DNA from: a virus
Strand: one strand, 5' to 3'
Length of the DNA: 64,000 nt
IMG/VR virus record: IMGVR_UViG_3300042308_001511
Coordinates: 248,001 to 312,000 of that record
Positions within the stretch are counted from its first letter, which is position 1. The number at the start of each line of letters is the position of its first letter. A program made the translations under genes and the position numbers. Shown here piece by piece: positions 1 through 8,753 of this stretch. The notes beneath the pieces were generated by a model. The model was not told where the DNA came from. It ran no database searches and was given only the letters and a program-made list of their open reading frames with translations.

Positions 1-1
1 A

Positions 2-1273
2 AGTACACTTATAGGAAGTTATGATGGAAAGGGACTCATAGAATCTAGTGTTTTGGTTAATAAAATTGAAAAACCTACGGTAGCAGGAACTTATGTTCTA
101 AAATCTATAGGTAGTAAAAATCAGTGGGTACTTGAGAGTACTAGTGCACTTAGTGTCGGTGTGGCAAATAACACAACATTGAATCCGGGTTATCTTACAT
201 TTACTTCTGGATCTTCTGCGGGTTCTTCTTTATCCATAAACAATGTTAGTGGTAATAAAGCAATAGCATTAGATGCATCAACCTCTCAGCTTTTGGCTAG
301 TAGTGATACTACTAATTCTTCGAGTAAACCAGGTTATTCATTCTTAGGTGCTTCTAGTACAGGTCTTTATGCAAGTACTACAGAAGTTGGTATTTCATTG
401 GGTGGTTCTAAAACTATTTATTCAACATCTACTTCGACTAAAATTAGTGTTGCTGGTTTGGAAGTTGCTAAGTTTGAAGGTACTGCTATATTTCTAAACA
501 AGGGTACTACCATATCAGGTGGTACTACAACTATAACAGGTGGTCTTTTAGTTGCATCTACTTTTGGATATACTTTCGGAACTCCAGGTACTGGAAAAGT
601 ATTGACATCTGATTCCACGGGTAACGCACTATGGTCTTCGTTAGGTATGCCTTATGGAACAATAATAATGTGGGCATTTGATGCTGGTTCGATACCACCG
701 GATTTTAAGATTTGTAATGGTGTTGGATTTATTTTTGTAAATGGTGCGTATAAAGCTATACCTGATCTTAGGGATAGAAACATATCAGCTTCGAGTGATA
801 ATTCAACGGGTCCATATGGAAGTCTTACACCTACTACACAACAAACCGTTACTCTTTCGAATAGTCATTTACCACAACACTACCACAGTATTGACACTGC
901 TGTAAAAAATTATGCAGGTGAGAACGGTGGTGCTATAGTAGCTGCTTGGTCCACATTTACAGAGACAACGAATGGTGGTGCAGGACATACACACACTTTA
1001 AATTCAAGAGATGGATGTGCGGATAATTCTAGTTCCAGAAACTTTGGAAGTCATACGGGTGACTGTACTAGGTACACAGGTTATACTAAAATAACCGGAT
1101 CGGTTACAACATCACTCGATGGTTACACTGGTGGTCTGACTAGGTGGCAAGGTGCTGGTAATGTAAACCAACCATTCGCCGTACCATTTCTGAGAGGTTA
1201 TAAACTTATATTTTTGATAAAGTTTAACCCTGATGCAAATGCTAGCCAAAGTGGACATTATAAAGCAACTTAA
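2..1273 (+). CDS. Phage tail fibre / collar-domain protein, 5' end outside window
   Basis: The reading frame is open to the left edge, so the gene begins outside the window; a TTG at 53 is only an internal codon. The first part is Ser/Thr/Gly-rich and repetitive, as in fibre shafts, with a GTGKVLTSDSTGNALW segment common in phage fibres and host-like structural repeats. From about base 640 there is a collar-like domain (GTIIMWAFDAGSIPPDF, then ICNG and IPDLRDR), followed by a His-rich part and a terminal QPFAVPFLRGYKLIFLIKF. This order matches fibres with a phage tail collar domain. Likely a virion host-recognition protein. It converges with the metF-like gene at 1274, leaving no gap. Confidence 0.85.
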   Translation, partial: STLIGSYDGKGLIESSVLVNKIEKPTVAGTYVLKSIGSKNQWVLESTSALSVGVANNTTLNPGYLTFTSGSSAGSSLSINNVSGNKAIALDASTSQLLASSDTTNSSSKPGYSFLGASSTGLYASTTEVGISLGGSKTIYSTSTSTKISVAGLEVAKFEGTAIFLNKGTTISGGTTTITGGLLVASTFGYTFGTPGTGKVLTSDSTGNALWSSLGMPYGTIIMWAFDAGSIPPDFKICNGVGFIFVNGAYKAIPDLRDRNISASSDNSTGPYGSLTPTTQQTVTLSNSHLPQHYHSIDTAVKNYAGENGGAIVAAWSTFTETTNGGAGHTHTLNSRDGCADNSSSRNFGSHTGDCTRYTGYTKITGSVTTSLDGYTGGLTRWQGAGNVNQPFAVPFLRGYKLIFLIKFNPDANASQSGHYKAT

Positions 1274-2224
1274 TCAAAGAACCTCTCTAGCAATCCTGAC
1301 GAAACCATCAACACGACCCATTGTGTAGTAGTGTAAACAAGGTGCTCCTCTCTTTATTAGATCCTTCGATTGTTCTACACACCAACGTTCGCCAAGCGTT
1401 CGTATTGCGGTATCGTCTTTACACAATAAAGCTTCTTTGTGTAAAGCCTCAGGTATGTCAATCGAGAAAACACGTGGAATCATCGAAATCTGTGCCTTAC
1501 TTGCTAATGGTTTCAAACCCGGTATAATTGGAACCGTAATACCTGCTACACGACACTTAGCAACAAAGTCGAAGTATTTATCATTGTCATAGAATAGTTG
1601 TGTCACTACATAGTCAGCACCTGCATCCACCTTTGCTTTCAACCAATCAATGTCACTTGTTGGATTCACCGCCTCTGCGTGTTTTTCAGGATAACCAGCA
1701 ACACCCATACAGAAGTTAGTAGAAACCCCATTCAAATCTTCTTCAAGATAAACACCTTTGTTCAAATCAGATACTTGTCTAACTAAATCAATCGCATGAG
1801 AATGACCACCCGGCTCCGCTGAAAATACCTTTTCATTCTTAGTAGGGTCTCCTCTCAATACTAACATATTTTCAATACCTAAATAATGAAGATCCAAAAG
1901 TGCATCCTCGGTCTCCTCTTTGGTAAAACCACCACAGATAATGTGTGGTACCGTATCGACACCATATTTATGTGTGATTGAAGAACATATTCCGACCGTC
2001 CCAGGACGTTTTCGAATATGTACTTTCTCTAACAAACCATTGTCTCTCTTTTTATAGATGAACTCCGCTCTGTGATAGGTCACATTTATGAAAGGTGGCT
2101 TGAACTCCATAAGTGGATCAAGTATATCGTATAAATCTACGATGTTACTACCTTTCAATGGTGGTAGTATTTCGAAACTTGCAAATGGTTTTTTCGCTTT
2201 AGCTATGTGTTCTGTTACCTTCAT
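1274..2224 (-). CDS. metF: Methylenetetrahydrofolate reductase (MetF-like)
   Basis: 316 residues, close to bacterial MetF length (~300). Family motifs are in order: FEILPP with the putative catalytic Glu18, NVTYH, a CGGFTKEE segment, MLVLRGDP, GVAGYPEKH, VVTQLFYD, IIPGLKPL and a C-terminal HYYTMGR. MetF is an FAD TIM-barrel enzyme that reduces 5,10-methylene-THF to 5-methyl-THF for methionine synthesis. The active-site signatures look intact, so an active enzyme is plausible. It starts inside the end of the upstream gene (ATGA overlap at 2221-2224), so the two are translationally coupled. A folate/methionine gene in a phage would be an auxiliary metabolic gene diverting one-carbon units from thymidylate to methionine (inference). 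Confidence 0.9.
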   Translation of the reverse strand: MKVTEHIAKAKKPFASFEILPPLKGSNIVDLYDILDPLMEFKPPFINVTYHRAEFIYKKRDNGLLEKVHIRKRPGTVGICSSITHKYGVDTVPHIICGGFTKEETEDALLDLHYLGIENMLVLRGDPTKNEKVFSAEPGGHSHAIDLVRQVSDLNKGVYLEEDLNGVSTNFCMGVAGYPEKHAEAVNPTSDIDWLKAKVDAGADYVVTQLFYDNDKYFDFVAKCRVAGITVPIIPGLKPLASKAQISMIPRVFSIDIPEALHKEALLCKDDTAIRTLGERWCVEQSKDLIKRGAPCLHYYTMGRVDGFVRIAREVL

Positions 2225-2808
2225 TTCTTCTTTCTCTTTCTTTTTAGTATCTCATTGAACTGTTCGGCCATCTCAGGTGTTGCTTTTACACGGTCTCGGT
2301 AGCCGACGTATAGGACTTCTCCGGTCAATTTGACGTAGTTCGCATGTCTAAGCAACAACTCCCACCAAGCAACGTAGTCCTCGCCTTCAAGAGAAGTGGG
2401 ATAAAGTTGGAGAGCCAATCTGTGTGTTGTAAAGAATGTACTCATTTCCTTTTTAGATGATTTGTTAATCATTCCCCACTCCTCAATCAGCCTCTGATAA
2501 TCCTTTGAAAAAAGAGACTGCATCTTTATGGTGAGTTCTGAAAGACTCGGGTCGACATCTCCGAATACTGCATCAATCTGGTTGGCTCTTTTCTGTTCGG
2601 TAATGTAGGAATCCATTGAGAAGTCCTCAATAAGTTCCCAAACACGTATGCTGTACTCAACATCATCGGCTCTTTGATCCTTACTAAGGTACGCAGTAAT
2701 CTTAGCAATTTCTTTCCTTAGTGATTTCTCAGTCTCGAAAGTTTTAAAACTTATTTTATAACGTCCTCGCCAATCTTTAAACTTACGTATCAAATCCCAT
2801 CTTTTCAT
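2221..2808 (-). CDS. Hypothetical protein, coupled to metF
   Basis: 195 residues, basic at both ends (MKRWDLIRKFKDWRGRYK and a terminal LKRKRKKK), Trp-rich and predicted mostly helical. I do not recognise a family. The 4-base overlap with metF argues for cotranslation. Upstream lies the terminator-like hairpin of the SMR-like gene at 2826-2850, so this gene probably has its own promoter, not evident by eye. Confidence 0.7.
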   Translation of the reverse strand: MKRWDLIRKFKDWRGRYKISFKTFETEKSLRKEIAKITAYLSKDQRADDVEYSIRVWELIEDFSMDSYITEQKRANQIDAVFGDVDPSLSELTIKMQSLFSKDYQRLIEEWGMINKSSKKEMSTFFTTHRLALQLYPTSLEGEDYVAWWELLLRHANYVKLTGEVLYVGYRDRVKATPEMAEQFNEILKRKRKKK

Positions 2809-2825
2809 AAATATTGATATAAAAA

Positions 2826-2850
2826 AAGAGCCGATTGTTTAAACCGACTC
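2826..2850 (-). terminator. Hairpin terminator after the SMR-like gene
   Basis: On the minus strand AGAGTCGGTT-TAAAC-AATCGGCTCT forms a 10-bp stem with two G-U pairs, followed by an unbroken run of T. It lies just after the stop at 2864. Confidence 0.65.
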
Positions 2851-2863
2851 TCAAATATTAAGA

Positions 2864-3202
2864 TTACTTCCAGAAAATCTGTATCAGTACGACGAGCATC
2901 GAAAGTAACACACAGATTGCAGTTTTTGTGTTGAGACCCTCTCCGAAAACAATGTTCGACATAACTCCGAAAACCACAATACCAATACTGAATCCGATTA
3001 TTCTGGACGGCCATAGCTGACCATCGCCCCATATTACTAAATTTCGAACTGAATTCAAAAAGAACCAAGAGATTGGTAGTCCCATCAGTAAGACAAGCCA
3101 TGTGTTATTTTTGAGTAAATCGAACTTCATTGTTCCTTGTAATTGTAGGAAGACACCAATCTGTCCGAGTATTCCCCAAAGTATTCCGTATAATAGATTC
3201 AT
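2864..3202 (-). CDS. Small four-helix membrane protein, SMR/EamA-like
   Basis: 112 residues with about four hydrophobic segments (near 3-22, 33-50, 68-85, 93-110). Length, topology and the end pattern GEGLNTKTAICVLLSM resemble small multidrug-resistance or DMT-type proteins. The conserved membrane Glu of TM1 in EmrE is absent, so drug/proton antiport is not supported. Conserved motifs such as FLQLQG and QLWPSRIIGF suggest a distinct viral family. Function unknown; inner membrane location is likely. Confidence 0.7.
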   Translation of the reverse strand: MNLLYGILWGILGQIGVFLQLQGTMKFDLLKNNTWLVLLMGLPISWFFLNSVRNLVIWGDGQLWPSRIIGFSIGIVVFGVMSNIVFGEGLNTKTAICVLLSMLVVLIQIFWK

Positions 3203-3210
3203 ATTTTATA

Positions 3211-4587
3211 TTATTTACCGAAGTCTTTCCACCTAATTATTTTCGACTCGTTCTTTTTCACTTTCGCACTTATTTTAGCATGAAGTGGATTCGATGCAGA
3301 TGGTTTGGCTAAACTGTAAAGTTTGCTCAACTTCTTTAACAACTTATTTGTGGTATTACGAAAGAACTTCTCTTTGTCTTTGAAATAATTCACCGGATTT
3401 TGAACGTCTCTACGTGCAACTTTGATGAATGAATCTAAATACTCTTGTTTTTCTTCATCTGTCGCATCATCTTCTGGATCAATAAGAGACATTCCAAAAA
3501 GTGAAGGAGTTCTAAGTTTATCAATCAAATCACCGATACTCGATGTATTTATGTTATGTACTACCAATTGAATAAGTTTATCAATAATTTCGTCATCTGA
3601 GTATTCATCTGGTTCTTCCGTTTTTTCTTGTGATTCATCTGGATCTTCCAGTTCTTCTTGTGATTCATCTGGATCTTCCAGTTCTTCTTGTGATTCATCT
3701 GGATCTTCTGTAATTTTCGGTGATGGTTTAATAACTTTCTTTATTTCATCCATATCCGCCTTTAATTCTTCAACAAAACCATCGAATGTCCACTCATTTA
3801 TTTGTTTGAGCATTTTATATGTTTCGTTACTAGTCAGATACTCTTCAAACTTCTCTTGTTCTGCACCTTGTGCATCCATTGCACTGGCAACTTCTGCATT
3901 TCTAACCATAGATTCACATCTTGTTGTGTAGTAGAGATAGAATAAGAAATCATCAATTGGTTTTATACCGAACCTGATATTATTGTACGCAGCATACTTT
4001 GCAGAAGATTTGTGTTCTTCACCACCTTTCACGTGTCCAAGATCATATGCGTGCATAATTTCGTGTCCAATTGATGATACCATACGTGCTTTGTTGTACT
4101 CGAACGTCTCGATAACCATTCTTTCCCAATACTCGTTCTCATTCACACTCTCCTTAGGTTCAGAGAATATAAGTTTTATTTGTAAATCAATCAATCCATC
4201 GTCCTCATAGATTGTTTTAAAGTTCTTTCGGTCTATTTGTGCCTTTGGTCCGTATCCTGCACCAGCCATCCTATCACCAGGACTTTTCTCTTGTCGGTCT
4301 TCTGGGAAATCAACAACGTCAAATTTAATCAGAACGTTAAACTCTTTAATCTCATAATCATTTATAGACTTTACGTCACCAAGATCTTTTGCACGAATAT
4401 ATGTTGTAAGATAGATGTGTCTGGTTGGATATTTATATTCATCCGGATCCGCACGTTCTTCGTCGATACTATAATATCCATCATTCAACTTTTTGATAAG
4501 CAAATCATAAAGTTTACCCGAAATTTCAACTAAGCCCTTAGGTACACCAACCGCCTCGAAACTTTTGAAACCCTCAATATTCCTCAT
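3211..4587 (-). CDS. Leader-bearing zincin-like metalloprotease candidate
   Basis: 458 residues. The N-terminus MRNIEGFKSFEA carries the phage leader motif with a Phe-Glu-Ala site. Near residue 175 the sequence SIGHEIMHAYD gives a HExxH zinc motif typical of zincins. Residues about 290-325 hold three perfect-to-near-perfect copies of the 10-mer EDPDESQEEL, an acidic linker, before a basic C-terminal region. Upstream, TATATATACC at 4606-4615 (minus) is a late-type promoter. It is plausibly a virion or ejected protease; the third zinc ligand is not assigned, so activity is inferred from one motif only. Confidence 0.75.
   Translation of the reverse strand: MRNIEGFKSFEAVGVPKGLVEISGKLYDLLIKKLNDGYYSIDEERADPDEYKYPTRHIYLTTYIRAKDLGDVKSINDYEIKEFNVLIKFDVVDFPEDRQEKSPGDRMAGAGYGPKAQIDRKNFKTIYEDDGLIDLQIKLIFSEPKESVNENEYWERMVIETFEYNKARMVSSIGHEIMHAYDLGHVKGGEEHKSSAKYAAYNNIRFGIKPIDDFLFYLYYTTRCESMVRNAEVASAMDAQGAEQEKFEEYLTSNETYKMLKQINEWTFDGFVEELKADMDEIKKVIKPSPKITEDPDESQEELEDPDESQEELEDPDESQEKTEEPDEYSDDEIIDKLIQLVVHNINTSSIGDLIDKLRTPSLFGMSLIDPEDDATDEEKQEYLDSFIKVARRDVQNPVNYFKDKEKFFRNTTNKLLKKLSKLYSLAKPSASNPLHAKISAKVKKNESKIIRWKDFGK
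3612..3717 (-). repeat. In-frame 30-bp tandem repeat, three copies
   Basis: A 30-bp unit encoding EDPDESQEEL is repeated about three times inside the metalloprotease-like gene. The first two copies are almost identical at DNA level, so copy number may vary by slippage. Confidence 0.9.
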
Positions 4588-4605
4588 ATAAAAAAATAAG
4601 TTTAG

Positions 4606-4616
4606 GGTATATATAA
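4606..4616 (-). promoter_or_regulatory. Late-type promoter TATATATACC
   Basis: Minus-strand match to the AATATATAC element seen upstream of leader-bearing genes, about 20 nt before the start at 4587. Resembles the T4 late promoter TATAAATA. Confidence 0.55.
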
Positions 4617-4631
4617 AACTCCATAGATGGT

Positions 4632-5276
4632 TTACCTAATACTGACCTGAATCTCATTACCATCTATGAACTGGCACCAAGCAAACCTACCATCCTGAGA
4701 TACATTTACATCAAATCCCCACGTCTTCAAAGATTGAACGGATCTTTCGTGTTTCACATGTGTTACATCATCCAGTAATAACACTTTATTGCGTCTTATA
4801 TTCAATGGCCACGACATAAACTCAATAAATTCTAAATAACCAACACCACCTGCACTATCTAAAAATACTAATTGTTTAGTCTCATTTTTGGCGAACAGAC
4901 TAAGTGCATCCTCAACTAAAACCGGATATAAAACTTCTTGAATATAAGATACTTTAGGTCTCGTAGAATCATAGATACCACCATCTGGGAAAGTCATAGA
5001 CATAATACCCTTTATTAAGTTTTCCCTTTTTAGTGAAAGACCATGAACGAAGCAAACATTATCTAAACCTTCCAAGTTTTGTACAGCATGTGTTATATGA
5101 TTAGGATTACATTCAATTGTAAAAACATTTAGACCTTCACCTGCGAAAACCTTTGTAGAACCGGTGCCCAAAAACGTACCAGTCTCTACAACTTCATTTA
5201 TATTATATTCCTTAACTAAACGTTTTACTGTGTCTCTAAACTCGTTCGAGTTCAACTCTATACCATAGTTTGCCAT
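4632..5276 (-). CDS. Class I SAM-dependent methyltransferase-like protein
   Basis: 214 residues. EVVETGTFLGTGST followed by VFTIECNPNH fits motif I and the acidic end of strand 2 of a Rossmann methyltransferase, and LVFLDSAGG plus VLLLDDV look like later core strands. This pattern is seen in O-methyltransferase/cephalosporin-hydroxylase-like proteins. Substrate is unknown. It lies 1 base after the stop of the DUF7448-like gene, last in an operon starting at 6384. Confidence 0.65.
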   Translation of the reverse strand: MANYGIELNSNEFRDTVKRLVKEYNINEVVETGTFLGTGSTKVFAGEGLNVFTIECNPNHITHAVQNLEGLDNVCFVHGLSLKRENLIKGIMSMTFPDGGIYDSTRPKVSYIQEVLYPVLVEDALSLFAKNETKQLVFLDSAGGVGYLEFIEFMSWPLNIRRNKVLLLDDVTHVKHERSVQSLKTWGFDVNVSQDGRFAWCQFIDGNEIQVSIR

Positions 5277-5277
5277 A

Positions 5278-5673
5278 TTATTCTATTCCTAATTTTTCAA
5301 GTCTGACGTCACGCCAATCTTGTGTATTCTTTTGATCCACCACCATATCCACTGATTCACTATAATAACCATTCGATTCTCCAAACCATCTAATAGTAAC
5401 CCAACCTTTTATAGTTGCAAAACGATAAAAGGTCCAGGTTGCACTTTCATATTTACCAGTAACATCAACATTTGAACTTTCTTCACAGACAATAAGTGGT
5501 GAACCTTCGAGATCCGATAAGTCACCACAAATATCATCTATCGTAACAGACTCACAACAATCCTGACTATGCATAAATGTGTATATCCTACCATCTTCGC
5601 AATACATAACAATACTTTCGTCAATACACCTGACCGCGAACATCGTTAATCCAACTAAATCATTTACCATCAT
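5278..5673 (-). CDS. DUF7448-like phage protein with C-terminal RxxRLEKLGI tail
   Basis: 131 residues. The segment HSQDCCESVTIDDICGDL and later WTFYRFATIKGWVTIRW with GESNGYYSE match, from memory, a small domain widespread in phages (DUF7448). Function unknown. The C-terminus RDVRLEKLGIE is a member of the shared tail family of this phage. It sits between the AAA+ ATPase and the methyltransferase-like gene in one operon. Confidence 0.75.
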   Translation of the reverse strand: MMVNDLVGLTMFAVRCIDESIVMYCEDGRIYTFMHSQDCCESVTIDDICGDLSDLEGSPLIVCEESSNVDVTGKYESATWTFYRFATIKGWVTIRWFGESNGYYSESVDMVVDQKNTQDWRDVRLEKLGIE

Positions 5674-5681
5674 TTTTTTGT

Positions 5682-5707
5682 TTATGCTACGTTGTTATGC
5701 TACGTTG
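5682..5707. repeat. Perfect 13-bp tandem duplication at a gene end
   Basis: TTATGCTACGTTG occurs twice back to back. One copy contains the stop codon of the AAA+ gene (NVA*), the other repeats it in the short intergenic gap. Looks like a recent slippage duplication. Confidence 0.9.
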
Positions 5708-6384
5708 GTAACCATATAAGTTGCCATCGCTTCCCATCTATCTGGAAAATTTACAGCCATCTTAGTTACCATTATAAACATCCTCATATTTATAGATACT
5801 TTATCTTTTACAGAATCTAAGAAGTTTAAAGCTTCTATTTTTATTTCTCTGCAGTATTCTGGAAGAACGTTGTCTATTATTGCACTCATTCGTTCAACTT
5901 TATCTTCTGGTGACATAGATAAATCTACCACAAGACTTCTCGAAAGAACTGCTTGGTCAAGTGAAGACTTCTTTTTATTTGATATAAAAATTATACGACC
6001 GTTGAATTTGAACTTATTCGGATACTCGTCAGATTTGTTCATTTTAGACATCCATGTAATCTCTCTTTCATCATATGAATCAAGTGCAGACTTAAGTATG
6101 TTGATTGCAACTTTGTCCTCTAACACAGAATCACAATCGTCGAAAATAATAACCTTACCGTTGTTATCATAAAGAGAGTTGTAAAGACCTCTGGCAGTTG
6201 AATAACCTTTGAAGAAAACATACTCTTGTTCCTCCATACCACATTCAACTAACGCATTCTTTATAGAATACGATTTTCCCAAGCCCCCTTCCCCCGTCAC
6301 AATCAGCGATGGTGAAACACCCATTATAACCATCTTAGCCAAATCTCCTAAAAACCCAAATCTTTTGTTTATCTCAAATTCCAT
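5695..6384 (-). CDS. AAA+ ATPase
   Basis: 229 residues. Walker A GEGGLGKS at 31-38, Walker B KVIIFDDCD at 78-86 and a sensor-1-like RIIFISN near 131-137, followed by SLDQAVLSRS, which may supply an arginine finger. A single AAA+ core with a short helical lid. Role unknown; phage AAA+ proteins of this size often act in DNA replication, remodelling or packaging. It heads an operon from a strong host-type promoter at 6404-6414. Confidence 0.85.
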   Translation of the reverse strand: MEFEINKRFGFLGDLAKMVIMGVSPSLIVTGEGGLGKSYSIKNALVECGMEEQEYVFFKGYSTARGLYNSLYDNNGKVIIFDDCDSVLEDKVAINILKSALDSYDEREITWMSKMNKSDEYPNKFKFNGRIIFISNKKKSSLDQAVLSRSLVVDLSMSPEDKVERMSAIIDNVLPEYCREIKIEALNFLDSVKDKVSINMRMFIMVTKMAVNFPDRWEAMATYMVTNVA

Positions 6385-6403
6385 ACGTTCCTTATTTGTT
6401 ACA

Positions 6404-6414
6404 CTACAAATATA
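6404..6414 (-). promoter_or_regulatory. Host-type (Bacteroidota) promoter TATATTTGTAG
   Basis: Minus-strand match to the -7 element TAnnTTTG, 20 nt upstream of the AAA+ start. Confidence 0.65.
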
Positions 6415-6453
6415 ACAAAACTAAATAACAAAACAATAAAACAATAAAACAAT

Positions 6454-6912
6454 TTATAGCGACTCGTAAACAAAATCCGCTGCTGTACACGGTGCCGAAG
6501 TAGCGAGTTGATCACACCTTTCATTGAGTTCAGTACCTACGTGACCTTTTACCCAATTTATCTTTACTGACTTTAATCTCCTCGAAACCGAAAGGTATTC
6601 CTTCCATAAATCAGGGTTTTTCTTACCACTAAATCCTTTCTTTTCCCAACCGAATACCCAACCCTTCATCACAGAGTCACAAACGTATTTAGAGTCGGTA
6701 TAGACAACTACATCTAAATCTTGACGAGTTATCGCCCTTAGACCTTCGATAGTGGCAGTAAGTTCCATCCTATTATTTGTTGTCATCCTGAAACCACCAC
6801 TTAGTTCTTTACGTTTCCCTTTCCAACAAAGAACCACGCCCCATCCACCAGGACCGGGATTTCCTCTGGATGATCCGTCTGTCCAGACTTCTACTTTAGA
6901 TTCTTTTTCCAT
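6454..6912 (-). CDS. rnhA: Ribonuclease H type I
   Basis: 152 residues, the size of bacterial RNase HI. All four acidic catalytic residues are visible: D12 (VWTDGS), E50 (NRMELTA), D73 (VVYTDSKYV) and D134 (NERCDQLA), plus H124 (VKGHVG). It cleaves RNA in RNA-DNA hybrids, for primer or R-loop removal during phage replication. The basic segment WEKKGFSGKK matches the handle region. No obvious promoter by eye in the short AT-rich upstream gap. Confidence 0.95.
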   Translation of the reverse strand: MEKESKVEVWTDGSSRGNPGPGGWGVVLCWKGKRKELSGGFRMTTNNRMELTATIEGLRAITRQDLDVVVYTDSKYVCDSVMKGWVFGWEKKGFSGKKNPDLWKEYLSVSRRLKSVKINWVKGHVGTELNERCDQLATSAPCTAADFVYESL

Positions 6913-6947
6913 ATTATATTTTTGTATTTAAACTCATAAAATAATTA

Positions 6948-7673
6948 CTAAAAGGGAAGGTAATCGTCGTTGTTGTAGGTTATTGGTTCCTTACCATGCT
7001 CTGTCACGAACTCTATCTCTTCCAGTTCCAGTACTGCGTGTATCCTTAGGTCTCTTATACTATCGTATCCTTTCAGTGGCTTCCATCCACGAGAGTCTAG
7101 CTTCCACGTCCTGGCGTTTGTCCTATCTGTTCGCATCTTACCGGAGTAGTTCGTTTGGTAGTGCATCGTCTGACAGTGAAGCACTGCTTCAGGGTGGTTC
7201 TCATAAAGTTTTTCACCATCCCAACTAACACCACAACACGAGATGTCCACGTTCTGAACGACTGCTGCGATTGGGTTATCTGCTGTAAATCCTGTAGGTC
7301 TTATGAGTTGAACAATCGCCATATTCTTCGGATTGAGCCAGGTCCTGGGTTCGTCGATTATCTTAAGGTTTTTGTACATCGCACCTAGGTCCTTCCCAGT
7401 GAGATTCTCCATATAAACGAATCCTTTAGAATGTAGAACTGCCTCTGCAGTGTGTAACATCTTCGAACCGAGTACTATATCAACATCATGTATATCTTGC
7501 TCGGCAATTGAATCTCTTATAGCACCACCGAAGATGCGTATGAACGGTTCTCCGACGATCTGACGGAACTTCGCAACAGTCCTGGGTATTCCTTCCACTA
7601 TTATTTTTTTTGGTCTTAGAAGTTCGTTAGAATCGAATCCAAGGTAGTCATCTAATCTTTTCTTTATGTCCAT
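6948..7673 (-). CDS. Nucleotidyltransferase (poly(A) polymerase / CCA-enzyme head domain-like)
   Basis: 241 residues. RIFGGAIRD at 46-54 followed by HDVDIVLG (DxD at 63-65) matches the polymerase-beta-type nucleotidyltransferase head domain of tRNA CCA/poly(A) polymerases. The C-terminal RNA-binding domains of full CCA enzymes are missing, so the protein may be a minimal nucleotidyltransferase with another substrate. It directly follows the HAD gene (stop 7674, start 7673). Neighbourhood with HAD and RNase H suggests nucleic-acid metabolism or RNA repair (inference). Confidence 0.7.
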   Translation of the reverse strand: MDIKKRLDDYLGFDSNELLRPKKIIVEGIPRTVAKFRQIVGEPFIRIFGGAIRDSIAEQDIHDVDIVLGSKMLHTAEAVLHSKGFVYMENLTGKDLGAMYKNLKIIDEPRTWLNPKNMAIVQLIRPTGFTADNPIAAVVQNVDISCCGVSWDGEKLYENHPEAVLHCQTMHYQTNYSGKMRTDRTNARTWKLDSRGWKPLKGYDSIRDLRIHAVLELEEIEFVTEHGKEPITYNNDDYLPF

Positions 7674-8177
7674 CTACTTAAGCATTTTTATTATCTTTTC
7701 TTTTATTCCGCTCTGTTTTATACCTTCATTCATTTTCTTTGTGTGTACAAAGTTTTTCAAAGCAGAAAGATCCATATCATCAATTGCGACCCACTTAACA
7801 ACGTGTGGGTTTTTTTCTAACCATTCATTTATTTCACCGACACGTAGCTCTGGTGACTTAAATGATGAGTGATGGTTTGGTGTGCAATCAATTGGTTGTT
7901 TGTAAACACCATAGTCTGTGAACATCTGTTTTAATTCTTCTAAACTACAATAAAGTTTCCAATCAGAAGAAACTACTATATCTGCACCAGTTTCTTCAAT
8001 TATAGTGTTTAGAATTTTCACCGCTTTGATATCAAAGTTGTCCATTTTGACCGACGCTGGTGCAGGAACATCAGGATTTTCAAGATTCCAACGTTTTATT
8101 TTTTTGGCACGAGTACCCCATTGCATAGCAAGGCATACGACACCATCATTGTCTAGAAATATTATCTTGTCGTTCAT
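7674..8177 (-). CDS. HAD-family phosphatase-like protein
   Basis: 167 residues. Motif I FLDNDGVV (D9, D11), motif II VVSSDW at 68-73 and motif IV VAIDDMD at 130-136 define a small cap-less HAD domain like those in RNA-repair proteins (pfam18143-type). Probably a 3'- or 5'-phosphatase on nucleic acid or a small phosphoester. A TATATTCGTAAG host-type promoter lies at 8191-8204. Confidence 0.75.
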   Translation of the reverse strand: MNDKIIFLDNDGVVCLAMQWGTRAKKIKRWNLENPDVPAPASVKMDNFDIKAVKILNTIIEETGADIVVSSDWKLYCSLEELKQMFTDYGVYKQPIDCTPNHHSSFKSPELRVGEINEWLEKNPHVVKWVAIDDMDLSALKNFVHTKKMNEGIKQSGIKEKIIKMLK

Positions 8178-8190
8178 TAATAAAATTTAT

Positions 8191-8204
8191 CTTACGAATA
8201 TAAG
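8191..8204 (-). promoter_or_regulatory. Host-type promoter TATATTCGTAAG
   Basis: Minus-strand -7-like element just upstream of the HAD gene. Confidence 0.6.
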
Positions 8205-8217
8205 AATAATTTTTGAA

Positions 8218-8745
8218 TCAATCTTCGTATTTTATGAAATGCGCCATAATCGAGTACATCGAACGGTGTATGGTTAGAAGGTACGTGCAATCCATATCGA
8301 GTTCTGAACATACCTTACCACACGCGTCCTCTATCTTTTCGATAATCTCACGTTCGTTGTCAAATATCTCCTGATCGTTTACGTTCGCTTCCCTCCTGTG
8401 GCTGACGTTGGTTATGTAGAAAACCTTCGTAGGTGTCAGATCTCCGTTCTCTATGTTTCCTATAAAGGAAATCTGTTGGGTATTTTCACCCATCGTTAGA
8501 TTTCTTTCGCTGAAGTCGTGTGATACACGAAGTCTCTTGTTCATAGTTATCTCAATATTCTCGTACGGATCCTGATCATCATCACCGTTTCCGTATGGAA
8601 AGTACTCGTGGTTTATATTGAAATCTGACCATTCGTCTTCATCCGTTATGTCCGCGAAACAGTATTTGATTGCCTGAAGTCTTCCGTCTTCCTCAATCTC
8701 TTGTAAGTCCTCTTTTATAAACTCTTTCCAGTTTCTTATCTTCAT
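8218..8745 (-). CDS. Leader-bearing hypothetical protein
   Basis: 175 residues beginning MKIRNWKEFIKED, a good match to the leader motif and close to the T4 internal-protein leader MKTYQEFI. The rest is acidic (DEDEWSD, GNGDDDQDP) with no recognised fold. It follows the zinc-motif gene by 8 bases, so it shares that gene's late promoter. Confidence 0.7.
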   Translation of the reverse strand: MKIRNWKEFIKEDLQEIEEDGRLQAIKYCFADITDEDEWSDFNINHEYFPYGNGDDDQDPYENIEITMNKRLRVSHDFSERNLTMGENTQQISFIGNIENGDLTPTKVFYITNVSHRREANVNDQEIFDNEREIIEKIEDACGKVCSELDMDCTYLLTIHRSMYSIMAHFIKYED

Positions 8746-8753
8746 AACGTATC

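Noticed and set aside
2864-3202. Functional EmrE-type drug transporter
   Set aside because: Lacks the essential membrane Glu in helix 1.
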